Source: Caproicibacterium argilliputei
GTDB lineage: Bacteria; Bacillota; Clostridia; Oscillospirales; Acutalibacteraceae
NCBI RefSeq assembly: GCF_029211325.2
Contig: NZ_CP135996.1
Coordinates: forward strand, 1 to 64,000
Length of the DNA stretch: 64,000 bases
Direction of reading: 5' to 3'
This document shows, one piece after another, positions 20,361-29,162 of this stretch (within the stretch, counting starts at the first letter, position 1; each line of letters starts with the position of its first letter). The position numbers were made by a program, and so were the translations under genes. Below the pieces are notes generated by a model. It searched no databases. It was not told the DNA's origin and was given only the letters and a program-made list of their open reading frames with translations.

Positions 20361-21728
20361 TTAGATACTGATGATTCCCAGCGCGTTTAATACACTGGAA
20401 ATCAAAATGGCGAGAATGAAGATTGGCGCAATCCAGCGGATCATGACATCTACCAGTTTCCGCCGGCGGAACGGCGAGCTGCTTAGCACTTCGTCATCGA
20501 TGACCTTCATGCCCACAAACCAACCGACACACAGGCAGGTCAGCAGCGCCACAATCGGCATCAGCACACTGTTGCTGATGAAATCAAAGAAGTCCAGAAT
20601 GTCAAAGCCAAGAAGTTTTATGCCGGAGAGCGCACCAAAGCCCAGAGAAGACAAAACCCCCAGCACTGCGGAAACGCCCAGCGTTATAAGGCACGCTGCC
20701 GTTCTGCTGATGTGCAGCTTGTCCTTGAGAATGGAAACGACGGTTTCCATCAGGGCAATCGAGGAGGTCAGCGCCGCAAACAAAACCAACAGGAAGAAAA
20801 CGGCACCTGCGACCACGCCGCCGACACCCATATGGTTGAACACCTTCGGCAGCATGACGAACATCAGGCCGGGTCCCTGCTGCAGCTGGGTGGTGCTTCC
20901 GCCGGAGAAGGAAAATACCGCCGGAATAATCATTAAGCCGGCAAACAGCGCAATTCCGGTATCAAAAACATCCACCTGTGTGGAGGCTTTGGCGATATCG
21001 TCCTGCTTGCTCATGTAGGAACCATAGGTAATGGTGATGCCCATGGAAAGACTCATGGAGTAGAACAGCTGCCCCAGCGCAGCCAGCACGGTGTTGATGG
21101 AAAAACGGGAAAAATCGGGAATCAGGTAATATTTCACGCCTTCCATCGCGTGCGGCAGCGTCAGCGAATAAATCGCCATGCCAACGGTCAGGACAACCAG
21201 AACCGGCATCAGGATCCGGCTGACTTTTTCAATCCCCTTTTCCACGCCCAGCAGCACGATCACGCCGGTCACGCCCAGAAACAGCAGGAACCAAAAAATG
21301 GGCTCCCCGCTCTGCCCAATGTATGCGGAAAAATAGCCGTCCTTTGCCGAAGCGGAAGAGCCGCCGGAAACAAACGCAAACAGATATTTGAATACCCAGC
21401 CGCCGATTACGGAGTAATATGGCAGGATGATGACCGGTACAATAGAAGTAATGTACCCCAGAAACGTAAATTTTTTGCTCAACTTTCCGTAGGCTTCAAT
21501 GGCGGAAAGACCGGTCTTTCTGCCGATTGCCGTTTCGGTCACCATCAGACTGAAACCGAACGTCACCGCGAGGATAATGTAAATGAGCAGAAAAATGCCC
21601 CCGCCGTACTTTGCCGCCAGGTATGGAAAACGCCAAAGATTTCCCAGCCCCACAGCTGAGCCTGCGGCAGCCATGACAAATCCAATCTGATTGGTAAACG
21701 AACCTCTTCCAGTTTCTTTTTCTTTCAT
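20361..21728 (-). CDS. Sodium-dependent transporter, NSS/SNF family
   Basis: 455 aa with about 12 hydrophobic helices. The first helix has the hallmark GFVMAAAGSAVGLGNLWRFP of the neurotransmitter:sodium symporter family, whose unwound TM1 binds substrate and sodium. Bacterial relatives (LeuT, MhsT, TnaT) import amino acids; the substrate here cannot be assigned. It is a single gene with its own promoter and terminator, inserted on the opposite strand between pth and mfd. Confidence 0.93.
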   Translation of the reverse strand: MKEKETGRGSFTNQIGFVMAAAGSAVGLGNLWRFPYLAAKYGGGIFLLIYIILAVTFGFSLMVTETAIGRKTGLSAIEAYGKLSKKFTFLGYITSIVPVIILPYYSVIGGWVFKYLFAFVSGGSSASAKDGYFSAYIGQSGEPIFWFLLFLGVTGVIVLLGVEKGIEKVSRILMPVLVVLTVGMAIYSLTLPHAMEGVKYYLIPDFSRFSINTVLAALGQLFYSMSLSMGITITYGSYMSKQDDIAKASTQVDVFDTGIALFAGLMIIPAVFSFSGGSTTQLQQGPGLMFVMLPKVFNHMGVGGVVAGAVFFLLVLFAALTSSIALMETVVSILKDKLHISRTAACLITLGVSAVLGVLSSLGFGALSGIKLLGFDILDFFDFISNSVLMPIVALLTCLCVGWFVGMKVIDDEVLSSSPFRRRKLVDVMIRWIAPIFILAILISSVLNALGIISI

Positions 21729-21763
21729 AGTCGACCCTCTTTTTTGGATAATATCAAAAACTT

Positions 21764-21791
21764 ATTATAGCACACTGCAGTGCTAAATCAA
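21764..21791 (-). promoter_or_regulatory. Promoter of the NSS transporter gene
   Basis: On the minus strand TTGATT (plus 21786-21791), a 16-base spacer and TATAAT (plus 21764-21769). The spacer contains the palindrome GCACTGCAGTGC, a possible operator. Confidence 0.65.
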
Positions 21792-21854
21792 AATTTTTTT
21801 CATATTTTATTCAACCCTTTACGCAACCATGGTTCAACTTTTTAGGAGATCCTC

Positions 21855-24800
21855 ATGAAATTTATCGCAACTGCACTTTCACGCCTGCGGGAATACCAGT
21901 CTCTGCTCGGCGCGGTACAACAGAATCAGCTGCCCGCAGCGGTCACGGGCCTTTCCGGCATACACAAGGCAAATGTGATTTACGCACTGTGGGTGCATAC
22001 CGGCCGGCGTGCCTTTGTGATTGCCGGAGAAGAGTCCGAAGCAAACCGAATGGTCGGGGACCTTTGCGCCCAAGGAATGCGGGCGCTGTACTACCCCATG
22101 CGTGACCTGACGCTGCGCAAAGGCGAAGCGGCGTCCTCTCACGATTATGAGCGGCAGCGCCTGCAGGTGCTGGCACGCCTGCAGGCCGGCGAATGTGACG
22201 CTGTGGTCTGCTGCATTGACGGTGCGCTGCAGTACACCCTGCCGCCGCAGGCCATGTACGCACGCACCCGGCAGGTTTCTTCCGGCGATACACTGCCGCC
22301 GGAAGAAGCGCAAAGCCTTTTGCTTCGCTGCGGCTATGAACACGCTGTGCAGGTGGAGGGTCCCGGCCAGTTTGCGCGCCGCGGCGGAATTTTAGACTTG
22401 TTTCCACCGGAAAGCCACGTGCCAGTGCGGTTGGAATTCTGGGGAGATGAGGTGGATACCCTCTCCTACTTTGACCCGCAGACACAGCGGCGCACAGACC
22501 CCTGCGAGCGGGTGTGCATTTCGCCTGCGGCAGAGGCGCTTACAGACGACCCGGCGGAACTTGCCGAGCGCATTCGCAAAATCGCCTCCTCCCTGCGCGG
22601 AAAAAACGCGCCGTCGGCACGCCCGACTCTGCAGGAACAGGCGGATTTGCTTGCAGAAAATGTGCATCTGGCCTGCATGGACAAATTCCTGCCAATTCTG
22701 TATGAAAAGCCCGCCTGCCTGCTGGACTACTGTGCCGAAACCGACCTGCTGTTTGTCAGCGAAACGGTAAACGTCAAGGAGAAAATGCGCACGGCGCAGT
22801 TTCACTGGAATGAGGACATCAAGGAGTACTTGGCGGATGGCACCCTGTGCAAGCACCTTGACACATACAGCTTTGCCTGGCCGGATGCGCTGTCTTTTGT
22901 GGAAAAACACGGTGCTGTCCTGCTGGACACCTTTGCGCGGGGCAGCTATGCGCTGCCTACGAAGCTGTTGCTGAACTTTTCTGCCCGGCAGCTTTCGGTG
23001 TGGGGCGGTTCCACACAGCTGCTGGCGGAAGATTTGTCCGTTATGCTGCACAATAAATGGGCGTGTGCGGTGCTTGCCGGCAATGCGCGCAGCGCGCGCA
23101 CAACGGCGGCCGACCTGCGTGCGGCAGGTATCGACGCGTTTTACGCCGAGGACGCGGAAGAAATCGCCCGCGGCGCGGTGGCGGTGCTGCCCGGCTCTCT
23201 TTCCGCCGGTGCGGAGTGGCCCGGCTCCTTTTTCGGGTTTGTCACGCACGGCAGGCTGCTGCAGAGCGGCAAGCGAAAAAAGTCTAAGCGCGGAAAAAAC
23301 AGCCGTCCGCTCAACTCGCTGGCAGAGCTGGAGCCCGGCGATTATGTGGTGCATGAAAGTCACGGCATCGGTATTTATGAGGGAATCCATAAAATCGACA
23401 CACATGGCGTTATTAAGGATTACATTAAAATCCAGTACGCCAAGGGCGATACGCTGTATGTACCGGTCACCCAGCTGGACTTCGTCAGTCGCTACATCGG
23501 CCCGCGGGAGGACGCCGGCATCCGCCTGCATAAGCTGGGCGGGGCAGAGTGGCAGAAGACGAAGAGCCATGTCAAGCGCGCTGTGCGCGACATGGCGAAG
23601 GAACTGATTAAGCTGTACGCCGCGCGGATGCACGCCAAGGGACACGCTTTTTCGGCGGATACGGAAATGCAGCGCGACTTTGAAAGCCGCTTTGCGTTTG
23701 ACGAAACCGATGACCAGCTGCGCTGCGTGGAGGAAATCAAAGGTGACATGGAGCGCGAAGCGCCGATGGACCGCCTGCTGTGCGGCGACGTAGGGTTCGG
23801 CAAAACCGAAGTTGCCCTGCGTGCCGCATTCAAGTGTATCTGCGACAGCCGGCAGTGCGCATTGCTGGTGCCGACCACCATTCTTGCGTGGCAGCATTAC
23901 CAGACTGCCCTGCAGCGCATGGAGGGCTTTCCCATTCGGGTAGAGCTGCTGTCCCGCTTCCGCACGCCCAAACAGCAGGAGCAGATTATCAAACAGCTCA
24001 GGCGCGGTGAGGTGGATCTCGTCATCGGAACGCACCGTCTGGTTAGCAAGGACGTTCAGTTTCGCGACCTTGGGCTGGTGATTATCGATGAGGAACAGCG
24101 CTTTGGCGTGGCGCAGAAGGAAAAGCTTAAAAATTTGTGTACCAATGTGGATGTGCTGACGCTTTCCGCAACGCCGATTCCCCGCACCCTGAACATGGCG
24201 ATGTCCGGCATCCGCGATATGAGCGTGCTGGAAGAGGCGCCTCACGACCGCCATCCGGTGCAAACTTATGTCATTGAGCACGATGAGGGAATCCTGGCGG
24301 ATGCGGTTCGGCGTGAACTGCGCCGCGGCGGTCAGATTTATTGGCTGCACAACGACGTGGCATCCATCACGCAGGTGGGGGCACGCCTGAAAGCGCGCGT
24401 GCCCGAAGCGCGTGTCGGTATCGGGCACGGAAAAATGACGGAGCAGGAACTTTCTGAGGTTTGGCGGCAGCTGATTGACCATGAGATTGACGTGTTGGTC
24501 TGTACGACCATCATTGAAACGGGTGTGGATGTGCCCAACGCCAATACGCTGATTATCGACAACGCCGACCGGCTGGGACTTTCTCAGCTGCACCAGATTC
24601 GTGGGCGTGTGGGCCGCAGCACTCGCCGTGCGTATGCATACTTTACATTTACGCCAAACAAGGTGCTTTCGGAAATTGCCCAGAAGCGGCTTGCTGCCAT
24701 TCGGGAGTTTACGGAATTCGGTTCCGGCTTCAAAATCGCCATGCGCGACTTGGAAATCCGCGGTGCGGGGAACCTCCTCGGCGGCGAGCAGCACGGCCAC

Positions 24801-25322
24801 ATGGAGGCGGTCGGCTACGAAATGTACCTCAAGCTGCTGGGTGACGCCATTGCCGCAGAAAAAGGCGTCGCGCCCCCGCAGGGCGAGGAGTGCCTGATGG
24901 ATTTGCAGCTGCAGGCGCACATCCCCGAATCCTATATTGGCGACAGCAATGGCAGAATTGAAATGTACCGCCGCATTGCGGACATCCGCAGCGACGAGGA
25001 TGCGCTGGATGTGACCGACGAACTGATTGACCGCTACGGCGACCCGCCCAAGAGCGTTGCCGGCCTAATTCAGATTTCTCTGCTGCGCAATCTGGCGGGG
25101 CTGTGCGGCTTAAATGAGGTTAAGCAGCAGCAGGGGCAGCTGCTGCTGTATCAGAAAAAGTTGGATATGAAGTGGATTTCCGGGATTTCCGCGCGGTATC
25201 CGCAGCGTGTGCTGGTAAACGCGGGTGCCCGCCCGTATATCAGCCTGCGCTTGCAGCCGGACGAGGATGTTTTATCCCTGCTCAAAGACCTTTTGCGGCC
25301 CAACCCGCAAAAGGCAGGCTGA
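21855..25322 (+). CDS. mfd: Transcription-repair coupling factor Mfd
   Basis: 1155 aa, full length. It dislodges RNA polymerase stalled at lesions and recruits UvrA. Domains in order: UvrB-like N-terminal domains (1-about 450), the RNA-polymerase-interacting CarD-like domain starting near ELEPGDYVVHESHGIGIYEG (about 490), the RecG-like translocase with Walker A CGDVGFGKTE (about 645) and DEEQRFG (about 745), and the C-terminal TRCF domain. The chain ends QKAG with the stop inside GCAGGCTGAGCCTGC, the same inverted repeat seen at the ends of dnaN and dut. An 842-aa frame on the other strand is a shadow. Confidence 0.98.
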   Translation: MKFIATALSRLREYQSLLGAVQQNQLPAAVTGLSGIHKANVIYALWVHTGRRAFVIAGEESEANRMVGDLCAQGMRALYYPMRDLTLRKGEAASSHDYERQRLQVLARLQAGECDAVVCCIDGALQYTLPPQAMYARTRQVSSGDTLPPEEAQSLLLRCGYEHAVQVEGPGQFARRGGILDLFPPESHVPVRLEFWGDEVDTLSYFDPQTQRRTDPCERVCISPAAEALTDDPAELAERIRKIASSLRGKNAPSARPTLQEQADLLAENVHLACMDKFLPILYEKPACLLDYCAETDLLFVSETVNVKEKMRTAQFHWNEDIKEYLADGTLCKHLDTYSFAWPDALSFVEKHGAVLLDTFARGSYALPTKLLLNFSARQLSVWGGSTQLLAEDLSVMLHNKWACAVLAGNARSARTTAADLRAAGIDAFYAEDAEEIARGAVAVLPGSLSAGAEWPGSFFGFVTHGRLLQSGKRKKSKRGKNSRPLNSLAELEPGDYVVHESHGIGIYEGIHKIDTHGVIKDYIKIQYAKGDTLYVPVTQLDFVSRYIGPREDAGIRLHKLGGAEWQKTKSHVKRAVRDMAKELIKLYAARMHAKGHAFSADTEMQRDFESRFAFDETDDQLRCVEEIKGDMEREAPMDRLLCGDVGFGKTEVALRAAFKCICDSRQCALLVPTTILAWQHYQTALQRMEGFPIRVELLSRFRTPKQQEQIIKQLRRGEVDLVIGTHRLVSKDVQFRDLGLVIIDEEQRFGVAQKEKLKNLCTNVDVLTLSATPIPRTLNMAMSGIRDMSVLEEAPHDRHPVQTYVIEHDEGILADAVRRELRRGGQIYWLHNDVASITQVGARLKARVPEARVGIGHGKMTEQELSEVWRQLIDHEIDVLVCTTIIETGVDVPNANTLIIDNADRLGLSQLHQIRGRVGRSTRRAYAYFTFTPNKVLSEIAQKRLAAIREFTEFGSGFKIAMRDLEIRGAGNLLGGEQHGHMEAVGYEMYLKLLGDAIAAEKGVAPPQGEECLMDLQLQAHIPESYIGDSNGRIEMYRRIADIRSDEDALDVTDELIDRYGDPPKSVAGLIQISLLRNLAGLCGLNEVKQQQGQLLLYQKKLDMKWISGISARYPQRVLVNAGARPYISLRLQPDEDVLSLLKDLLRPNPQKAG

Positions 25323-25337
25323 GCCTGCCTGCGCCGT
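25314..25337 (+). repeat. Repeat fragment at the mfd stop codon
   Basis: GGCAGGCTGAGCCTGCC, a perfect inverted repeat with the mfd TGA at its centre, is identical to the first 15 bp of module A after dnaN and dut. The rest of the module is absent here. Confidence 0.7.
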
Positions 25338-25453
25338 GAAAAAAATGGACAAATCTTTTCCCGTGTAGTATAATTCCTTTTATAAGCGTTCTTTTGTACT
25401 TTACGGCAGTTTTTGCCTGACTGAAAACAAAAAATCGGAGTGTGTAAACGAAA

Positions 25454-26707
25454 ATGAAACTGAAAAAGTTCACAGCCGGGGTTCTTGCCTGCGCGCTGTT
25501 CGTTGGCGGAGCCGCCGGCTGCATCGCCGGAAATGACGAATCCTGGTGCGCAAAAACCAGCAGCACAACCCTGCCTGCCGGTGTTTATATTTATGAGTTG
25601 TACAATGCCTACAGCGAGGCGCAAACCAAAACTACCGAATCGGATATGAAAAAAGCAAAAATTGACAACAAAGACGCCATGACGTGGATTGCCGACCGCG
25701 CGAAACAGCTGACTAATGAAGTTTTTCTGCTGGACGACAAAATGAGCGCTTCCAAGCTGTCACTGACTTCCAAAGAAAAGACCGAGGCCAAACAGACTGC
25801 TGATAACGCATGGACACAGCAGTATTCCAGTGTGCTGGCAGACAAAAATGTCGCGGAGTCTTCCTTCCAGATTGCGTATGCCGAGAACACCTACAAGCTG
25901 CGCAAGGTATTTCAGAGCATTTACGATACCAACGGCAGCAAGGCGGTTCCGGAAAGCGAACTGAAGTCGTACTTTGAGAAGAATTATTCGGATATCGACT
26001 ACACCTATGTGCCGCTGGAAAAACAGTCGACTTCCAGCAGCAGCTCTTCCAGCGGAACTTCCAGTGAGTCCACTGCAATGACGGATAAAGAAAAGGCTGC
26101 AGTGAAAAAGGAACTGGACACTTATCTCACACAGGTTCAGTCCGGCAAGCTGACGGTCAAGGAAGCCAGCGCGGCTTATGCGAAAATTCACAGCACAACG
26201 GACAATTACCAGAATGTCACAGAGAACTTGAGCTCTTCCACAGCCACCTCTTCCCTGCCATCTGACATGATTGAGGCGGTTCAGGCGATGAAGAACGGTG
26301 AAACCCGCCTGCTGGAGGTTTCCTCTTATTATTACGTTTTGGTGACCAAAAACGACATCACCAAAAAGACAAGCTCTTACCTGAAAGACAGCGACAACCG
26401 CTTCAAGCTTCTGTATGCACAGAAGGGCGATGCGTTTATGAAGGAACTGGAAACGGAAGCCAAGTCCTACAAAGGCGTGACCTGGAATGAAGAACTGCTG
26501 AAGAAATACACAGCGGAACTGTTCTATACGGCACCGTCCAGTTCTGCAGTGGCCTCTGCTGCGGTAGATACCACAAGCAGTGCGGCGACATCTTCCGCAG
26601 CGAGCAGTGCGGCGGCATCCTCCGCGGCGAGCAGTGTGGCAGCATCCTCCACGGCGAGCAGTGCGGCGGCATCCTCCACGGCGAGCAGTGCGGCGGCTAA
26701 AAAGTAA
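25454..26707 (+). CDS. PrsA/SurA-like foldase lipoprotein
   Basis: 417 aa. A lipoprotein signal peptide has its lipobox Cys at 23 (AAGC). The helical body (about 35-190) resembles the SurA/PrsA N-terminal chaperone domain. A PPIase-like segment follows (about 240-320, with VQAMKNGETRLLEVSSYYYVLV). Two Ser/Thr-rich insertions are visible. The C-terminus is a low-complexity Ser/Ala tail encoded by 27-bp tandem repeats. It would help fold exported proteins at the outer face of the membrane. The family assignment rests on layout, so it is moderate. A strong terminator follows. Confidence 0.75.
   Translation: MKLKKFTAGVLACALFVGGAAGCIAGNDESWCAKTSSTTLPAGVYIYELYNAYSEAQTKTTESDMKKAKIDNKDAMTWIADRAKQLTNEVFLLDDKMSASKLSLTSKEKTEAKQTADNAWTQQYSSVLADKNVAESSFQIAYAENTYKLRKVFQSIYDTNGSKAVPESELKSYFEKNYSDIDYTYVPLEKQSTSSSSSSSGTSSESTAMTDKEKAAVKKELDTYLTQVQSGKLTVKEASAAYAKIHSTTDNYQNVTENLSSSTATSSLPSDMIEAVQAMKNGETRLLEVSSYYYVLVTKNDITKKTSSYLKDSDNRFKLLYAQKGDAFMKELETEAKSYKGVTWNEELLKKYTAELFYTAPSSSAVASAAVDTTSSAATSSAASSAAASSAASSVAASSTASSAAASSTASSAAAKK
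26600..26696 (+). repeat. 27-bp tandem repeats encoding a Ser/Ala tail
   Basis: About 3.6 copies of a 27-bp unit beginning GCGAGCAGTGCGGCGGCATC, in frame within the foldase lipoprotein gene. Nine residues per unit means that copy-number change by slippage would alter tail length without a frameshift. Confidence 0.85.
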
Positions 26708-26719
26708 TCCCATAACAGC

Positions 26720-26757
26720 AAAAGGCTGTTCCGATTTTTCGGAACAGCCTTTTTTTA
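26720..26757. terminator. Bidirectional intrinsic terminator
   Basis: AAAGGCTGTTCCGA pairs with TCGGAACAGCCTTT, with T tracts on both strands. It lies between the plus-strand foldase gene and the convergent minus-strand unknown gene. Confidence 0.93.
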
Positions 26758-26782
26758 TGGTTCAGTGGGAATCTACTCTGCT

Positions 26783-27949
26783 TCAGAACAGCACCAGAAT
26801 GCTGCCGCAGACAGTGCAGTTTCCCTCAAATTCTTTGATTTTTCCATCTTTTGCGTCGTACACTGTGTAAAACAGAAGGCTGTCGGTGTCATCGCTCATC
26901 TGGTTTCGCAGAACCAGGAAGCGGTCGTCCACACAGGAGACCAGTTCGCCCAGTTTTTCGTTATAAACCGCATCAATCGTGCTGTTCAGGATGCCCTGCA
27001 CGCGAATCTGCCCCTCTTCCGGTACGGTTAGCTTGTAAAACCGGCCGCTGTCGGAAAGAAAGCGCGCGTCCCGTTCTTCCGGCGCAAGGTTCAGTTGGGC
27101 GGCGTCCTGCTTGGCGCCGGTGTGCTTGCTGACGGAAAGGATGTGCTGGTCGTCCGTGGGGAAAAAGAGGGCGCGGAAGTACAGGCTGTCCGCATCTTCT
27201 CCGGCGAAGCGAACCATGCCGCTGGTGCCCGCCTGCAAAATCCGCACCATCGGCGCGGCGGGGCGCTCGTTTTCAACAGCGTCTGTAAAGTCCTCTGCTG
27301 TGCACAGCCATATCCGGTCTTCAATGTGGTCGCCCACCCACCGCCGGTCGCGGTAAGCCTTTCGCTTTTCCTCCTCGGTGCCGTAGGGCTGCATGACCAG
27401 CAGCTTATGTTCACCGCCGCCGAAAAAGGGCAGAATGCGGGCACCCGCACAGATACGGGGATCCTGCACAGACCAGCAGCAGTCCTTTTGCAGGTCGTAC
27501 AGATAGGCGGCTTGCGAAAACCCGGTGTGCCGGCGGTACTCGCGGAACAGCGAAGCATCCCGGCGGCTGGCCTGCGAGTACAGAACCACGTGGTCGGCAT
27601 CCAGCGCGCAGCAGTCAATGAAGTTGCCGGCAAAGCGTGCCTGCACCAGCTGTTCCTCCCTGCCGGTGTGCTTGTCGAGTTTGAGCAGCCACGCTTCACT
27701 GCCGCCGTCTTCCATGACAATGAGGATGTGGCTGTCAAATGGGAAGTAATGCATCACATAGTCCGGCTTGGTTACCCGGTAATCTGCCAGCACGCGCTCG
27801 CGGCGGGTTTCGCGGTTGTAGGCAAGCAAAAACAGATTTTGGTGCCCCTCCACATTTTTTTCTTCCGCGTAGTAAATGTTCTCTCCGCTGATGTCAATCA
27901 GTTTGTCATTGCAGGTGACAAGTGTGCTGCGCAGGTCCACGATTTTCAC
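26783..27949 (-). CDS. Protein of unknown function, beta-rich
   Basis: 388 aa from a GTG at 27949 with GAAGGTGG upstream; the open frame extends to 28522, but that part overlaps the divergent promoter and Smr gene and looks non-coding. No signal peptide or membrane helix is seen. The chain is a succession of short strands ending in aromatic or acidic turns (IYYAEEK, HILIVMEDGGSEAWLLKLDK, HVVLYSQASR), suggestive of a beta-propeller. No family is recognised. It is transcribed divergently from smr and the ABC exporter. Confidence 0.7.
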   Translation of the reverse strand: MKIVDLRSTLVTCNDKLIDISGENIYYAEEKNVEGHQNLFLLAYNRETRRERVLADYRVTKPDYVMHYFPFDSHILIVMEDGGSEAWLLKLDKHTGREEQLVQARFAGNFIDCCALDADHVVLYSQASRRDASLFREYRRHTGFSQAAYLYDLQKDCCWSVQDPRICAGARILPFFGGGEHKLLVMQPYGTEEEKRKAYRDRRWVGDHIEDRIWLCTAEDFTDAVENERPAAPMVRILQAGTSGMVRFAGEDADSLYFRALFFPTDDQHILSVSKHTGAKQDAAQLNLAPEERDARFLSDSGRFYKLTVPEEGQIRVQGILNSTIDAVYNEKLGELVSCVDDRFLVLRNQMSDDTDSLLFYTVYDAKDGKIKEFEGNCTVCGSILVLF

Positions 27950-28045
27950 GGTTCCACCTTCTTCTGCTTGTTCTGTGAGAAAGAAAATCGGCAGGGACGC
28001 GGGCCTGCTGCCCGTGAAACCCGTCGAAAAAATTCCGTACTGCTC

Positions 28046-28123
28046 ATTATAGCACACATCCGCCGATTTTGCACCGTGCAGGCAGCTGCTGGTGTTTCTT
28101 TCCGGCGGAAATTTGTGTATAAT
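28046..28123. promoter_or_regulatory. Divergent promoters of the unknown gene and smr-ABC operon
   Basis: Minus strand: TATAAT at plus 28046-28051. Plus strand: GTGTATAAT with TATAAT at 28118-28123. The -35 boxes are weak on both sides. Confidence 0.55.
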
Positions 28124-28188
28124 AAAAGCATTCGGAACAAACTGTGTGTTTGGGGCCGCGCGGCCCCCGCGGAAGGAAGCGTTGAAAC

Positions 28189-28473
28189 ATGACGGAAAAC
28201 CGCAGCGGCGCTGCAGTGGAACTTGATATTCATGGAGAAACAGAGGAAAGCGCCATGCGGCAGCTGACGCGCTGGTTGTCCCGCGCGCCTGCAGAGGTGC
28301 GGGAGGTGCGCGTGATTCACGGCTGTCACGGTGGCACGGTGCTGCGCGACATGGTGCGCAAAAAGCTGAAGCACCCGCGCATCGCGTCCAAGCTGGTAAC
28401 GCTGAATCCCGGCGAAACCCGGCTGATTTTGAACGATACGCAAAAAGCAGGAGGGAAACATGGCATTCGTTGA
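28189..28473 (+). CDS. Small Smr-domain protein
   Basis: 94 aa, essentially a lone Smr domain. It has LDIHGETEESAMRQL (the LDxHG motif, about 12-26) and VIHGCHGGTVLRDMV (about 43-57), which corresponds to HGxGxGxLR with the usual glycine pattern slightly altered. Smr domains bind or nick nucleic acids; stand-alone Smr proteins include ribosome-rescue nucleases. Its end overlaps the ABC ATPase start by 14 bases. The functional link is unclear. Confidence 0.85.
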   Translation: MTENRSGAAVELDIHGETEESAMRQLTRWLSRAPAEVREVRVIHGCHGGTVLRDMVRKKLKHPRIASKLVTLNPGETRLILNDTQKAGGKHGIR

Positions 28474-29161
28474 ATTTCAAAACGTGCACAAAGAGTACCG
28501 CATGGGTGACAGTGTGATTCATGCGGCGGATGGTGTGGAGTTTCAGATTGAACAGGGCGAGTTCGTGGTGGTGGTCGGCCCCAGCGGCGCGGGCAAAACC
28601 ACGGTGCTGAATCTGCTGGGCGGTATGGATAGCTGCACATCTGGAAAAATTGCCGTGGACGGGCGCGAGGTCAGCGCCTGCACCGACCGCCAGCTGACGG
28701 AGTACCGCCGGTATGACGTTGGGTTTGTGTTTCAGTTTTATAATCTGGTGCAGAATCTGACCGCACTTGAAAATGTGGAGTTGGCGTCACAAATCTGCAA
28801 AGAGCCGCTTTCCCCGCGCAAGGTGCTGCGGGAGGTGGGGCTGCAGGAGCGGATAAACAACTTCCCGGCGCAGCTTTCCGGCGGCGAGCAGCAGCGGGTG
28901 GCGATTGCGCGTGCGCTGGCAAAGAACCCGAAGCTGCTGCTGTGCGACGAGCCGACCGGCGCGCTCGATTACCGCACGGGCAAACAGGTGCTGGAGCTTC
29001 TGCAGCAGACCTGCCGGGAGTTTCACCGCACGGTGGTGGTGGTTACGCATAACCAGGCGTTTGCAGCCATGGCGGATCGGGTGATTGCGATTCACTCAGG
29101 AAAAGTCCAGAAAATGGTCTGCAACCCGAACCCGGTTTCTGCGGAAAGGATTGAGTGGTAA
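28460..29161 (+). CDS. ABC transporter ATP-binding protein, MacB/LolD type
   Basis: 233 aa. Walker [10 protein letters not shown] (about 40), signature LSGGEQQRV (about 140), Walker [13 protein letters not shown] (about 162) and H-loop VVVTHN. The sequence is of the MacB/LolD/FtsE class that pairs with FtsX-fold permeases, and the next gene encodes exactly such a permease. ATG with AGGAGG. It probably powers a mechanotransmission-type exporter or cell-envelope remodelling complex. Confidence 0.95.
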   Translation: MAFVEFQNVHKEYRMGDSVIHAADGVEFQIEQGEFVVVVGPSGAGKTTVLNLLGGMDSCTSGKIAVDGREVSACTDRQLTEYRRYDVGFVFQFYNLVQNLTALENVELASQICKEPLSPRKVLREVGLQERINNFPAQLSGGEQQRVAIARALAKNPKLLLCDEPTGALDYRTGKQVLELLQQTCREFHRTVVVVTHNQAFAAMADRVIAIHSGKVQKMVCNPNPVSAERIEW

Positions 29162-29162
29162 C

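Noticed and set aside
22392..24920. 842-codon open frame on the minus strand opposite mfd
   Set aside because: Antisense shadow of mfd with no domain and no ribosome binding site.
27950..28522. N-terminal extension of the unknown minus-strand gene
   Set aside because: It would cover two divergent promoters and overlap the Smr gene antisense; a GTG with a good ribosome binding site at 27949 is preferred.
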